Assembly (NCBI GenBank): GCA_023053575.1
Contig: JAKZAP010000006.1
Span: 11,417,280 to 11,481,279 of the forward strand
Source: Branchinecta lynchi
Taxonomy: Eukaryota; Arthropoda; Branchiopoda; Anostraca; Branchinectidae
DNA: 64,000 nucleotides
Direction: 5' to 3'
Below are positions 55,101 to 64,000 of this stretch, piece after piece. A model generated the notes under the pieces. It worked only from the letters and a program-made list of their open reading frames with translations, did not search any database and was not told the DNA's origin. Numbering within the stretch: the first letter of the stretch is position 1; each line of letters opens with the position of its first letter. The translations under genes and the position numbers were made by a program.

Positions 55101-56190
55101 AAGGAATGAATACGAATCAATCGAGTATTACAACCATCTAAAAACTCATATCAATTCGATAATGAAATTACAGAATGTAGGTGCTATATATGAGGTAGAT
55201 TTAGAATATCCAAAAGAACTACACGAATTACACAAGGATTTACCATTAGCACCGGAACACTTTAACGGTAAGCTATGTACCACAGTATTAGATAAAACCA
55301 ACTATGTAGTTCACCACAGGAATCTAGAATTTTATTTACAAAAAGGCTTGATATTAAAAAGAGTACACAGAATACTAGGATTCACTGAAAGTGCTTACTT
55401 AAAAGGATATATAGACCACAACACAGCACTTAGAACTAAAGGTACAAATGATTTTGAGAAGGACTTCTTTAAGCTTATGAATAATGCTTGCTTTGGAAAA
55501 ACTATGGAAAACGTAAGGAAGCGAGCGGATATGGAAATAATAACGGATGATACAACAAGAGAAAAAATAATAAAGAAACCCAACTTTAAATCTGAAATAA
55601 TATTCAGTGAAAACTTTTCAGTAGCAAGAATGTCAAAGGAAAAGATAAAATTAGACAAACCAATGTATATCGGCTTTGCTGTATTGGAACTATCCAAGTT
55701 ATTGATGTATGAATTCCATTATGATTATATGAAGCCTAAATATGGAGATAAAATTGATTTGTGTTATATGGACACTGATTCTTTCATATATGATATTAGA
55801 ACTGAAGATTTCTATGAAGATATCAAACAGGATTTGAATGAGAGGTTCGATACATCTGATTATGCGAAAGATAATCCATATGGGTTTCCTAGTGTAAATA
55901 AGAAAGTGATAGGAATGATGAAAGATGAATTAGGTGGACAGGTTATGACAGAGTTTGTTGGATTACGATCAAAAGTATATGCTTATTTAAAGGACAACCA
56001 AGACCCTTCAAAAGCTAGCAAAAAACTGAAAGGAATAAAAACCAATATAGTTAAAGATAAAATTACGATTCAAAACTATAAGGATGTACTGTTTGGAAAT
56101 ATTGAAAACCTTTCTGTAACCCAGTATAACTTAAGATCATACAAGCACAATATGTTTCTAGAAGAACAGAATAAAAAAGCGTTAGTGTAA
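52192..56190 (+). CDS. Family B DNA polymerase (DNA_pol_B_2, protein-primed type) with embedded endonuclease VII domain
   Basis: 1332 residues, one uninterrupted frame. Order: a SAP-like helix pair near 20-60 and a clearer SAP motif near 124-150 (ELKKFLKNKNLSTRGNREEV); a module with CFLWSILANLHP (Cys367) and HYVLVKDLSRLV, common in invertebrate PolB elements and possibly peptidase-like (inference); a zinc finger CTFCGRHFTKEEQYEKH; 3'-5' exonuclease Exo I D538-x-E540, Exo II HNLSKYDSHL (H678, D684), Exo III YLKSDVLI (D845); inserted between Exo I and II, an endonuclease VII-type HNH domain (CHIC at 633, FDHDHMTG at 646-653). Polymerase motifs: A DANNLYG (D941), B KLMNNACFGKT (K1094), C MDTDSF (D1194, D1196), and KVY (K1261). 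All key residues are present. The last codon and stop are partly supplied by an LTR that begins at 56186, so the natural C-terminus is cut off. Confidence 0.9.
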   Translation: MMNTTEVIQLCKKVISNNKAVIQRLSLYTYNELRTYAKINKIKTNGAKKHEITNNIINHLNKYILIAEDKIKIERRNERTHNKNRPSDYKPEPRLRTILEDEIKENNITITKLKQEYNDNKEKETSELKKFLKNKNLSTRGNREEVLKRVGEYYNNIITKHKDSVQKNRDIIRDQTERRDNSRQKPIGLSTLFINKKKIKEEKLIPDHLFRKEEEQQPTISRETENLYTINVSIESNGRDEQTLIAFTFADLQRRMNELYQYRVQFVTRVIFYRQENDEEVVVYYNSTSWILNKNSILTHSHLDDNNKRLSSLSNTPRSGLQFSRYEGIDYRMTRIESYMGGTFKILPDFVKNKKACINIKNLDQKCFLWSILANLHPAKDHPERISKYKQYENEFDFDGVTNFPMDTKDIHKFENRYNIKICLFQIEKEKIIRSHILKSTINGKTAKHVINLLYFDNHYVLVKDLSRLVGPQISTRQKKTYLCTFCGRHFTKEEQYEKHESKNNCEDPDIIMPPEGSSIQYKNIAKQMKVPYCIIADFESYNEEYNQVNGKKTIKVAKQKPFAYGFQVCCSFDTNQNKYYDYFGEDAAEHFVKTVTKVSTEIANKYERRQRNHTYTNAEITEKWKNLMNKTCHICTTEITENPHFDHDHMTGEDRGFAHAECNMKYRIPRHIPVVMHNLSKYDSHLFVRELIPDNGIFESAESFISFSKSISITKADTEIKYEMRFIDSIRFMASSLDKLSANLATCDCKVPCNHLRQNFKYTSNSFKNEDEFKEIIKKGVYPYEFVDSFDKMKCTKLPPIESFYSRLTGKGIDKSDYKRAVSIWKQFNCETLLDYTKLYLKSDVLILSDVVENFRNVCIRNYDLDPLHYFSAPGLTWDSFLKHSKVELPLFSKEDMYTFIEKGIRGGVSQCIKRYAKANNKYTSDYNKHKPSNYLMYLDANNLYGWAMSQNLPASDFQFISIPDDLKERNEYESIEYYNHLKTHINSIMKLQNVGAIYEVDLEYPKELHELHKDLPLAPEHFNGKLCTTVLDKTNYVVHHRNLEFYLQKGLILKRVHRILGFTESAYLKGYIDHNTALRTKGTNDFEKDFFKLMNNACFGKTMENVRKRADMEIITDDTTREKIIKKPNFKSEIIFSENFSVARMSKEKIKLDKPMYIGFAVLELSKLLMYEFHYDYMKPKYGDKIDLCYMDTDSFIYDIRTEDFYEDIKQDLNERFDTSDYAKDNPYGFPSVNKKVIGMMKDELGGQVMTEFVGLRSKVYAYLKDNQDPSKASKKLKGIKTNIVKDKITIQNYKDVLFGNIENLSVTQYNLRSYKHNMFLEEQNKKALV

Positions 56191-57227
56191 TCTTCGATTA
56201 AAGACTTATTCTAAATATCAGTCAACTACGTCTATTAATTATTTAAGATCAATGACAGAAATAGTAGCTATACGTTTCTTGTACTATTTTGTTGACAAAG
56301 TAATATTTCCCATACTGTGCATAAACATCCGTCTAGACCAGAGTGGCGAAGGTTCTCGGAAGCGTAAACTGTAAACACATAGGCTAGGTATAGTCAAGGC
56401 CTTCTTAAAAATATAGCTGTAAACACAGATAGGCCAACGTTGCCTCAAACTAACAACAACAATAGCTTTCGTATGTTTCGTGTTGAGAATCCTTCGGCAG
56501 ACTTGTCTTGGCTTTCAAACAGTTCAGTTCTCTTGTAAGAATGTAGTTTGTAGGTAAAGTAACCATCTTTTCACATATGAAGTGTTCGTACACAGTAAAA
56601 ATAAGCAGTAACTTTTAAGTCAGTAAAAATCATTTAAATTATTATTTCTTGTTCATTTTCCTGTCTCTCTGAATAAGTCGATAGTGTTTTCTTGATCTAC
56701 AACTTTTGTGATTCTTGTTATCTGGGTTCAGTGTTTTTCTTGTTGGATAGTGGGCAAATTTCTAGGAGCAGCAAGTGACATCAGTTAGACCAAGCCTTTC
56801 TTTGCACGGGTCCTGGGCGCCTTGCGGTTTTTCAGGCTGTCTGGTACCAAGGGTGGGCCTAGTGGTCTAGATTAACTAAGGCGTGCCTCGGCCCTAGCTC
56901 CCTTTGAGTAGTCTGTTCTGTCTTGGACCAAGGGTGGTCATAGCGGCGCAGATTTGCGAGGGGGAGTTCCTGCGTACGTGCTTATCGAGGCTTAGGCGTA
57001 AATTCATTGGGCATAAATTCAGTGATATACCGTGATCACTCTTATCTTTTCATCTTTTTAATTCTTCGCTTCTTTTTGTAAATAAAACCAATTGCCGGTA
57101 TTTGTTCTTCTTGTATGGTTCTGCTATAATTCCTGGGCGGAGGGGTGGCCTTCCGGGAGGGTTTCGTAATCCGGGGGCCTTGCTCGCGCTACCTATTTAT
57201 TTCCCCCGTCCCACCGATTATAGTATT
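56186..57227 (+). mobile_element. Putative 5' LTR of a LARD-like element
   Basis: The first 160 bp (56186-56345) recur at 63841-64000 with a single difference (G56247/A63902). The repeat starts exactly at TG (TGTAATCTTCGATTAAAGAC), as LTRs do. AATAAA is at 57081-57086. The right end is set by the primer site TGGTGACAG at 57228. Only the first 160 bp can be compared because the window ends. The base before TG differs between copies, which fixes the left boundary. Confidence 0.6.
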
Positions 57228-57245
57228 TGGTGACAGCTAAACGAA
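57228..57245 (+). promoter_or_regulatory. Putative primer-binding site
   Basis: TTTGGTGACAGCTAAACG: TGG pairs with the CCA end of a tRNA, in the place expected just after a 5' LTR. The tRNA species was not determined. Confidence 0.45.
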
Positions 57246-60200
57246 ACGAAACCCGCCTATTTTTTTTACAACGCTATCGCTATTTTTTTGAGAGACTGGA
57301 AGTTGTCGTTGCCAACATTTTGCCAAATTTTCACAAATCTTGTTCTTTCTGATAGTTTGAGTTTTATTTGACGAAAATGATTCATTTTGGTGACGACAAG
57401 ATACTTTTTGTCTTATTTCTACAAGTCGACCGTATATTTAAAATTGTGAAATGTGGAAGCAGTGAAATGTGAAAACAGTGAAAATGTGAACATCAAGCCA
57501 GCAAAACAGCCATCTATGTAGTCAGTGGAATTCGTGGATTTCGTCGTGGGACAGAAGAAAAGATGAATTTTTTTAATACATAGCAATCCTTACAGACAAG
57601 GCTTGCAACCGTGAGTACGAATGTAAAACAGCAGTATAGTCAGCAAATTATCTACATTTGTTGTTTTTACCCTAAGAAGTCCCAAGACACTAGATTTTCC
57701 ACAAAGTTTTGCTGTACCTTTTACTATCACTGTATCACCCCCAAAAATCAAATAATTCCTTAGGATTTATTTTCTATATTTTGTTTCAATTTTCATTTTA
57801 GCGCCATGTATTTGCGCAAGAAGATTATCTGATTGCGCCTTGTACATCCTTCTCACGAACCCAAAATACCTTTTCATTAACTGTCAAAAATCCCGCCATA
57901 AAACGAACGAGCTCACTTTAAATGGTCATTCCGAATTCCGTCAATCAAACGTCAGTTAAGTATGTACTAAGTAACCTGACGGGTTTGTTGACTAGTGTCG
58001 AAGCATTGCACAGTCGTTAGTTCGTTCCCCTTTTCGTCATTTTATTGATGTTTTTCATGGTCCGGGTTGAACAGTTGGTAGGGTTGACAAGTGATTTTCG
58101 ATCGATCGATCATTTTGGCGTGTGTAAGGTTATGTAGCAAGACAGGTCTCCGACACCAGTAATTCCCGTGTCGTTAAATTAGGGAATAATGATACCAAGA
58201 AAGCCCATGAGGTTCGTTCTCGAGAAAGGTACTGTTATGAAATGTAGGTTTTGTCTGCCATCCTCAGTAAAGAGTCGCGGTTTGTCCATTTCCGTGAGAG
58301 AATAGGTGCCCAGCGTTGTCATTGTCCAGTGTTGTTTTTCCGACCTGAAAAAGAAAGGTTTGTGGTCAGCCAGTCACTAATGTGCAAATAAGGTTGCCAA
58401 TTTGCCTATGACGTTGACAGCAATGTGTCAACTGCCAATGAGGAATCCGCCCTAGCTTTGACGAATTTTGTAGACAGTGCTTTGATGAGCACTTTCGTGC
58501 AGTAGAGCAAATGAGATGAGGTTGCAGGTTATAGAGATTGGCAGAGTATATTTTTTTGTTCCCTCTTATTTTTGCTTGTAGCCAGTCTGCTATTTAGGTT
58601 TCACCTAGAGCTTTGTTGGTGTAGCTAATATGGTGACGGAATTGATCTATTTTATGCAGAAACATGAGATCAAGTCTTGTCCTGCAACGATTATATTTTT
58701 ATTTGATTTTTTTTTTCCTCACCTCATTTTGTTCGAAACAAAGGATTTGACTTTACCGATGATGACGTAACATGTCTAATGAACACGAGAGTTCATGTTT
58801 ACCCATTATTTGACCCAACAAGAGCAGTGATATTGGTCAAACGCGTGAAGATTTATTACAGTCAGGGTACCGTGTATAAAAAAAAAAAATACACATCATT
58901 TCACGTAATCTTACGTGCAAGGTTTCCTTTCAAAAATAAACCATTCTAACTTATTAGTTTGTTTTAATCTTATTTTTTTTATTCAAGTTTCAAACTCTTG
59001 AAATTACTGGGTTTTAAAAAAAAAAAATTTATTTATTAACTATTTTGTTTTAGCAGTTTTTTTTCCTGCTTTCTCTTTATGTTTTGTCTTTTCCTCATGG
59101 CATTACGGAATTAGCTACACCTTTGCCATGAGAAAAAGTGAAACTATTTTATCTGACACCTGTTCAGTTCTATGGAACTGCTTTCATAAAAATTAATTAA
59201 TAATTTGATAATTCGTGTTGGGTTTAAGTGAGTGATGAATAGATTGACTTCAAGGTCACAAGGATTGTTCAGTGAAACAGTCCTTACGCTATCATATACC
59301 CAGAACTGTCTATGTGGGCTGTGAAATTTATTGTATCACCGGTTCCAGAACTTTTCTATCGAAAAAGGGAATTTTCTTTAAGTTTTGGCTCTGGATTAAA
59401 ATGGTGAGCCTTATTTTCAAATGTCATGATCCCTTATGAAAAAGTTCAGTTGTTCCGTGTTACTGCAAAATCTTTCCTGACCTACTATCTTGTCCAAAGA
59501 CGGAATTAATTGCTCAGAATCAGTCCTTTAAGTTGTCAGAAAATTAAGCGGAGTTTTGCCCGCGTGATCTTTCCACGTCACGGATCCTCTTCTTGGAGAT
59601 ATAAGGCCAAATATCTCTAAGAAAAATCCAAATTTTGATCTATCTATTTTGCAGATTTTATTGAGCGTGGAAAAGTGTAATGAATTATACTAGACAATTA
59701 ATGAAGTCGTTGGGCAAACGTTTACGCCAATGTGGCGTAGGCACTGTAAATATCGAGTCATATGACTCATTTCCGTTAGAACTACCGGTAGAAATAGACT
59801 TTTGTGGCGAAATCAGGTTCTGCAATGCAGGCTGATACGGATCCAGCCACCAGCCGGAGTGCGTAATGGGCTAGGAACATGCCATTCCGACCGCTCGCAG
59901 CACTATGACATTTACCGGACTGCCGACCCTGACGGCAGTGTGACGCGGAGGGTAGCTGAATGTCACAGCTAGTTCCAAAATCCGCAATTGAAAGTCCCCG
60001 CGAATACCAGACGTCTTGGTTTAAATCATCAATATGATGATGATATATTTGGATGGATTATAGGCCTAACTTTATGAATTCAGGATGATTTTTGTTAAGG
60101 GGCAAATAATATGATGCTTGACTAGCTAGCAAGCACATTTCTGTTTCGAATTAGAAACAAGAGAAAGCTCGACATATTGAGCCGACGAGGCATTTCGTCA

Positions 60201-63200
60201 GTTATTAATTGCGCGTGCTCTAATTGAAAGAGCTTTGATGACTATGACGTTTCGGACTTGGTCAAGTCCGCAGTCTCTTCTTTTAGTCTACCAACAGGGG
60301 TGTAAAATATAGGACGTCCTAACAACGAAAATTGAATTCCCTGGTTGGGTAGCAAGAAGCAAATGACTAAGAACTAGGATAACTAGTTTTGTTTTTGATA
60401 AAACGTCAAAATACGGGATCTGAGGTGTTCCCAGGTGAACGAAAGTTTCACATTTAACGCGCATAGCGGTAATTTGAATAATAAGACCGCAGTTTATCCT
60501 TCATAAGTAGATATGAAGGTCCTCACATTTGAGCAAAGGAAAGAGAAAATTACGGGAGCGTATGGCAACCAAAGTTGACCATTTTGTGGGATATTATCCC
60601 TCATGTATGAGCAGTAACCCGCGAGTTCCAGCGGCAAAGCCGCCAGAATATTTTTCGGACCGTCTTATAGTCAAGAGACGCAACTGGACCGTTTTCGTTA
60701 TGAGTAAGTAAAACAGGTATGTCCTAATAGCCGTGGAAATGCTTTCCGGCCATGTTGTTTGCGATTATTCCGCACCATTAGTGCAGAAACGATATACAGA
60801 TTTTGTAGGACTATATTTTTGCCTGTTATAATTCGCCGCAGTGCATTTTTAACCGGTCATGGTAATAATCTAGACTCCGAACTTTTTCGCGGCATGCGTG
60901 TGAAAAGCTAGGTATTCGTAAAATATACAACCCAAGCCTCAAAAGAATTTTTGATCACGCCTGTCCTGAGATAACAGGTGATTGGGACAAAATTCTGTCA
61001 GGTAGGCTAGTTTTGAGTATGAAATGATTCGCTGAATAAGGCGCGTATTTTCGTGTTGCTCCACAGAGTTCCAGGCAGAACTCTTCTGGACGCGAATATT
61101 AAGGTGAATTATAATGATAAGAACGAAACTCACGGTACCAAGCTAGTCCGCACTATTTTTGAACTGCATTAAATATGCCTAAATGAACTCAAGAAAGAAC
61201 GATAAAACAAGTGAACGAAGTAAATAAAGAAAACAAAGGAGTTCGAGTCTATGGCCGGTGATTTGGTTTGAATTAAGGAATTATCTCGTGGGGGTAAAAC
61301 GGAAAGAATATATGGTCCAGTCGAGTCCGGTTAGCATTGTACAAGAATGTTCATTTCTTGGCCTCTGTACAAATTAGATGCGAAGCAGAGAACCGCAAAG
61401 GGTAGGCTCTTGAAAAAGAAGTATTTTTGAAGCGGAATGAAATAGGCCTATGTGTAGAGACCTACACAACAGGTTGGTCCTTATAAAAACAAGGCAAGTA
61501 TGACAGAGATAAGCGTGACTGAAAAACTGACTAACAGAGAATGTTTTTGACAGCGAACAATTGGTACTGATACAGAAAGACAGTAAGATTTCAGAACTGG
61601 GCACGAAAAGCAGACAGACTTACCGATTTAAAGTGAAGACGACGACGCTGACCATTTGTCCAGATCCAGTGGCTGTCGGTCTCGTTGATCCATTCACGAG
61701 AATAATGGAGCCTCACAGCAAAAGACAGGAGTGCTGGTTTGACTGTTGCTTCTTCGGGGTGAGCAACAGTGGCCTTCCTGTTACGTGCGAGTTGCAAAAT
61801 CCCCTACAGAACTTTCATGCGAGATGTGTCCCTTTTGAGGCATTTCGGATAAAAGATTAATTTTTGTTTTAAAACAAAATAAACAAAAAAAAAAGTAAGA
61901 GAGAAAGAAAACGATGATTGTTGCATGTCTTATTTGTTAGCATGGCTGTAAAGTTTGATTGTAACGTTTGTTTCCTAATTCAGGCTGACGCGTTTTCGGA
62001 GTGTGGTTTACTAAGTAAACGTATTATCTTATTTAAGATATTATAAATGATTAAGTGTTTTTCAAGTTCTTAGGCCTCACACTTCGCTCGTACTTCACAA
62101 GCAGGATTTATGTCGTGTATGTACTTAGGAAAGTGCTTTATTTCATAGAAAACAAAACAAAACAAAGTATAGTATTTAGTATTTGTTAGACAGACGACGA
62201 AGGAATTGTGAAAGTAATTACAGAATGATTGTAATCGATGTCTATGATTAATTGGACCATAACTTTGCGGGAAAACTCATGCATAACACAAACTACATGA
62301 ACACAACTATTCACATTTAAAACATGCTTCACTTGCGACATATTATATGTATCATATTGTCTATATCGTAACAATAAAATAAGAAAAAAATAAACTGCAT
62401 TGTAACTAGGAAAACAATCCAACATGCCTCTAATTATTCATTGATGATTCCTTCACCTTGATGTGTTAAATTTGGAGTTTGATAGATGGCTCCACGTTTT
62501 ATTGCAAGCGTGAAACGCTTGTGCAGATTTTTCTTGATGACCTTATTTGTGTGGTCTTCCAAATTTGCTACAACAGACCGTTACAATGTATATAACTGCT
62601 ACAGTCATATTCCGTTTGACTGCTGTAAGCTATTGCTACTAGATTCTGGCGTCGTGTTTAAGCGCTTCTCAAGGCGATGCTTATTCTTCACAGCCGAATA
62701 TTTCCATTTTTACAATTGGGTTAACAAAGCTCGGATATCCAAGTCGAAACGAATTTCTTCGATTTTTGGGAGGATTTACTGCTTTGATGAATTACGGATG
62801 ATTAGCCGCTTGTTCTTTCAGCTTTACGAGTTGGTTTTCCCAAGTATTTCATTAAATGATTATCCTTATACATATTGTCATCGAGGCTGATCAGATCACT
62901 TCTGGCGTGAGCGTCATAGTCTACATTTTATTCTTCATGAGTCAGATTCCTTTGCTTAACCAAGCTCTAGTGAAGGTGTATTAAGGTTTAGCAAGAGTCA
63001 AGACCATTCTGATTGTTCGCCCTTTGAATTGAGCATCTAAAGAAGCAATGTTGCTTTCCACAACTTTTCTGCCCCCAATCAAGTTCAGCCTGCTTTTGTG
63101 GAGCATCATTTCAGAGTGCTCGGTTTCAGAACGAGCTTGGCCTTGATCGACTGAATCAATCGGCACTGAAGAAGACAAGCGAAACTTATTGAATTCTTCC

Positions 63201-63823
63201 TGCAACGGCGATGTGAGATTTCCGACACACCATCACTGTTCGAATTACTAATTGGGGCTTTCAACCTCAACTTTGGAGCTGGAACGTTTTCTTTAACCAC
63301 GCGCAGAAACAACAGTCGCTGTCCAGAACTTCATTTATTTTTGCAAGTATATCGGATACGATATTTCTTATCCCCTCGTCATCCAAAACGTCAAAAAGAA
63401 AAAAAAAATATTATGCATTCTTCTTTTCACTTGACTTGATCACACTCATTCATTCATCAGTCATTCACAAACAACCCGAATAGTTAAATTGTATGAGGTC
63501 CATTGTCATATTTGCAGTTTTTTATGATGTTTTGATCGCAAAATCGGGCGTTCAATTTTACGGTCGTATGTGTATCCTAGTGAGTGCCTTGTTTGTATAA
63601 TTTTGAATCCGTTTAGGGTGCTGGGTAGATGGATGGAATTTAGAATAGCTAGAGAGGGCTTATATTAAATTGTAATTGATGGTGACTAGATATGATGTTA
63701 TATTTCTTCAGAAATTATGGGTAGATGTGCTCATTTAGGGTATCAGGATAGTGCAAGATTCTGTAGCAAACGGCAATTTATATCTATATGTTTGTATCAG
63801 TGTTTCTTGACTCCGTCAAATTT
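57246..63823. other. Interior of the LTR element, essentially non-coding
   Basis: About 6.6 kb without reverse transcriptase, integrase, protease or capsid frames on either strand. The longest frames (134 codons at 62486-62890 +; 99 codons at 61561-61860 +) have no retroelement motifs. AT-rich with T runs near 58710 and 59010. On the minus strand 61620-61700 reads EWINETDSHWIWTNG and then meets a GTAAGT donor near 61620; it resembles a C-type-lectin fragment, but this is weak. Large non-coding interiors are typical of LARD-type non-autonomous retrotransposons. Confidence 0.5.
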
Positions 63824-63838
63824 AAAAGGAGACCGGAA
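63824..63838 (+). promoter_or_regulatory. Putative polypurine tract
   Basis: AAAAGGAGACCGGAA lies 2 bp before the second LTR copy. It is purine-rich with two C interruptions, in the right place for second-strand priming. Confidence 0.4.
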
Positions 63839-63840
63839 CT

Positions 63841-64000
63841 TGTAATCTTCGATTAAAGACTTATTCTAAATATCAGTCAACTACGTCTATTAATTATTTA
63901 AAATCAATGACAGAAATAGTAGCTATACGTTTCTTGTACTATTTTGTTGACAAAGTAATATTTCCCATACTGTGCATAAACATCCGTCTAGACCAGAGTG
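63841..64000 (+). mobile_element. Start of putative 3' LTR, cut by window end
   Basis: 159 of 160 bases match 56186-56345. Near identity means the element inserted recently, or that the copies arose by a recent duplication or assembly join. The remainder lies outside the window. Confidence 0.65.

Noticed and set aside
61591..61800. Possible C-type-lectin exon on the minus strand (EWINETDSHWIWTNG followed by a GTAAGT donor)
   Set aside because: Only about 15 suggestive residues, no cysteine pattern, no clear acceptor; could be chance within the LTR element interior.
62486..62890. 134-codon frame with hydrophobic start inside the LTR element
   Set aside because: No gag, env or other recognisable motif, and composition follows the AT-rich surroundings.

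Overview
The window is animal genomic DNA, most likely from an invertebrate. It holds one spliced host gene with GT-AG introns, at least three LINE families, hAT-type and foldback DNA transposons, and a virus-like DNA-polymerase element. The species cannot be named from the sequence. Most of the 64 kb is repetitive, and most short open frames are chance readings of repeats.

Region 1 (1-17.1 kb): the 3' part of a host CRYZL1-like gene (quinone oxidoreductase-like, zinc-free medium-chain dehydrogenase/reductase family), + strand. Six coding exons (3754-3822, 7226-7336, 8374-8624, 14070-14174, 15373-15524, 16967-17063) join in phase to a stop at 17061. The N-terminal exons lie upstream of the window or were not recognised. 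The introns are filled with transposon copies: MITEs, 5'-truncated LINEs, and a recurrent family with TTTTTGGGATCCCA ends and an internal array of about 137-bp units.

Region 2 (17.1-28 kb): gene-poor and repeat-rich. It has further copies of the same families, a tRNA-like SINE remnant, GC-rich and CGATAT-rich minisatellites, and an unexplained in-frame 147-bp duplication.

Region 3 (28.08-43.61 kb): a giant inverted repeat. The left arm is about 4.6 kb and the loop about 143 bp. The right arm is interrupted by later insertions: a 2.76-kb block with a LINE RT fragment, and a nearly full-length LINE with ORF1 and EN-RT ORF2. The left arm alone carries an 819-bp hAT-like foldback with a perfect 8-bp target duplication, and the right arm preserves its empty site. 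Each outer end carries an array of a GTCGCCGAGA motif at about 21-bp spacing. Both arms carry one unidentified reading frame broken by the same two stop codons. The unit looks like a very large foldback-type transposon or an inverted segmental duplication.

Region 4 (43.6-49.7 kb): hAT and foldback MITEs, two of the hAT copies with exact 8-bp target duplications.

Region 5 (49.7-56.19 kb): a virus-like or self-replicating mobile element with four genes: a small predicted ssDNA-binding-like protein (-), a spliced 238-aa protein of unknown function (+), a 139-aa membrane protein (-), and a 1332-aa protein-primed-type family B DNA polymerase with an embedded endonuclease VII-type HNH domain (+). 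Between the first two divergent genes sit two perfect heat-shock-element clusters, one abutting a TATATATA box, followed by a spliced leader whose intron holds 83-bp tandem repeats. This heat-shock-type promoter on a PolB element is the most striking signal in the window.

Region 6 (56.19-64 kb): an LTR element with no recognisable genes (LARD-like). The 5' LTR starts with TG and has an AATAAA; a TGG-starting primer site, about 6.6 kb of mostly non-coding interior, a purine-rich tract and the start of an almost identical 3' LTR follow. It is inserted into the 3' end of the polymerase gene and supplies that gene's present stop codon.
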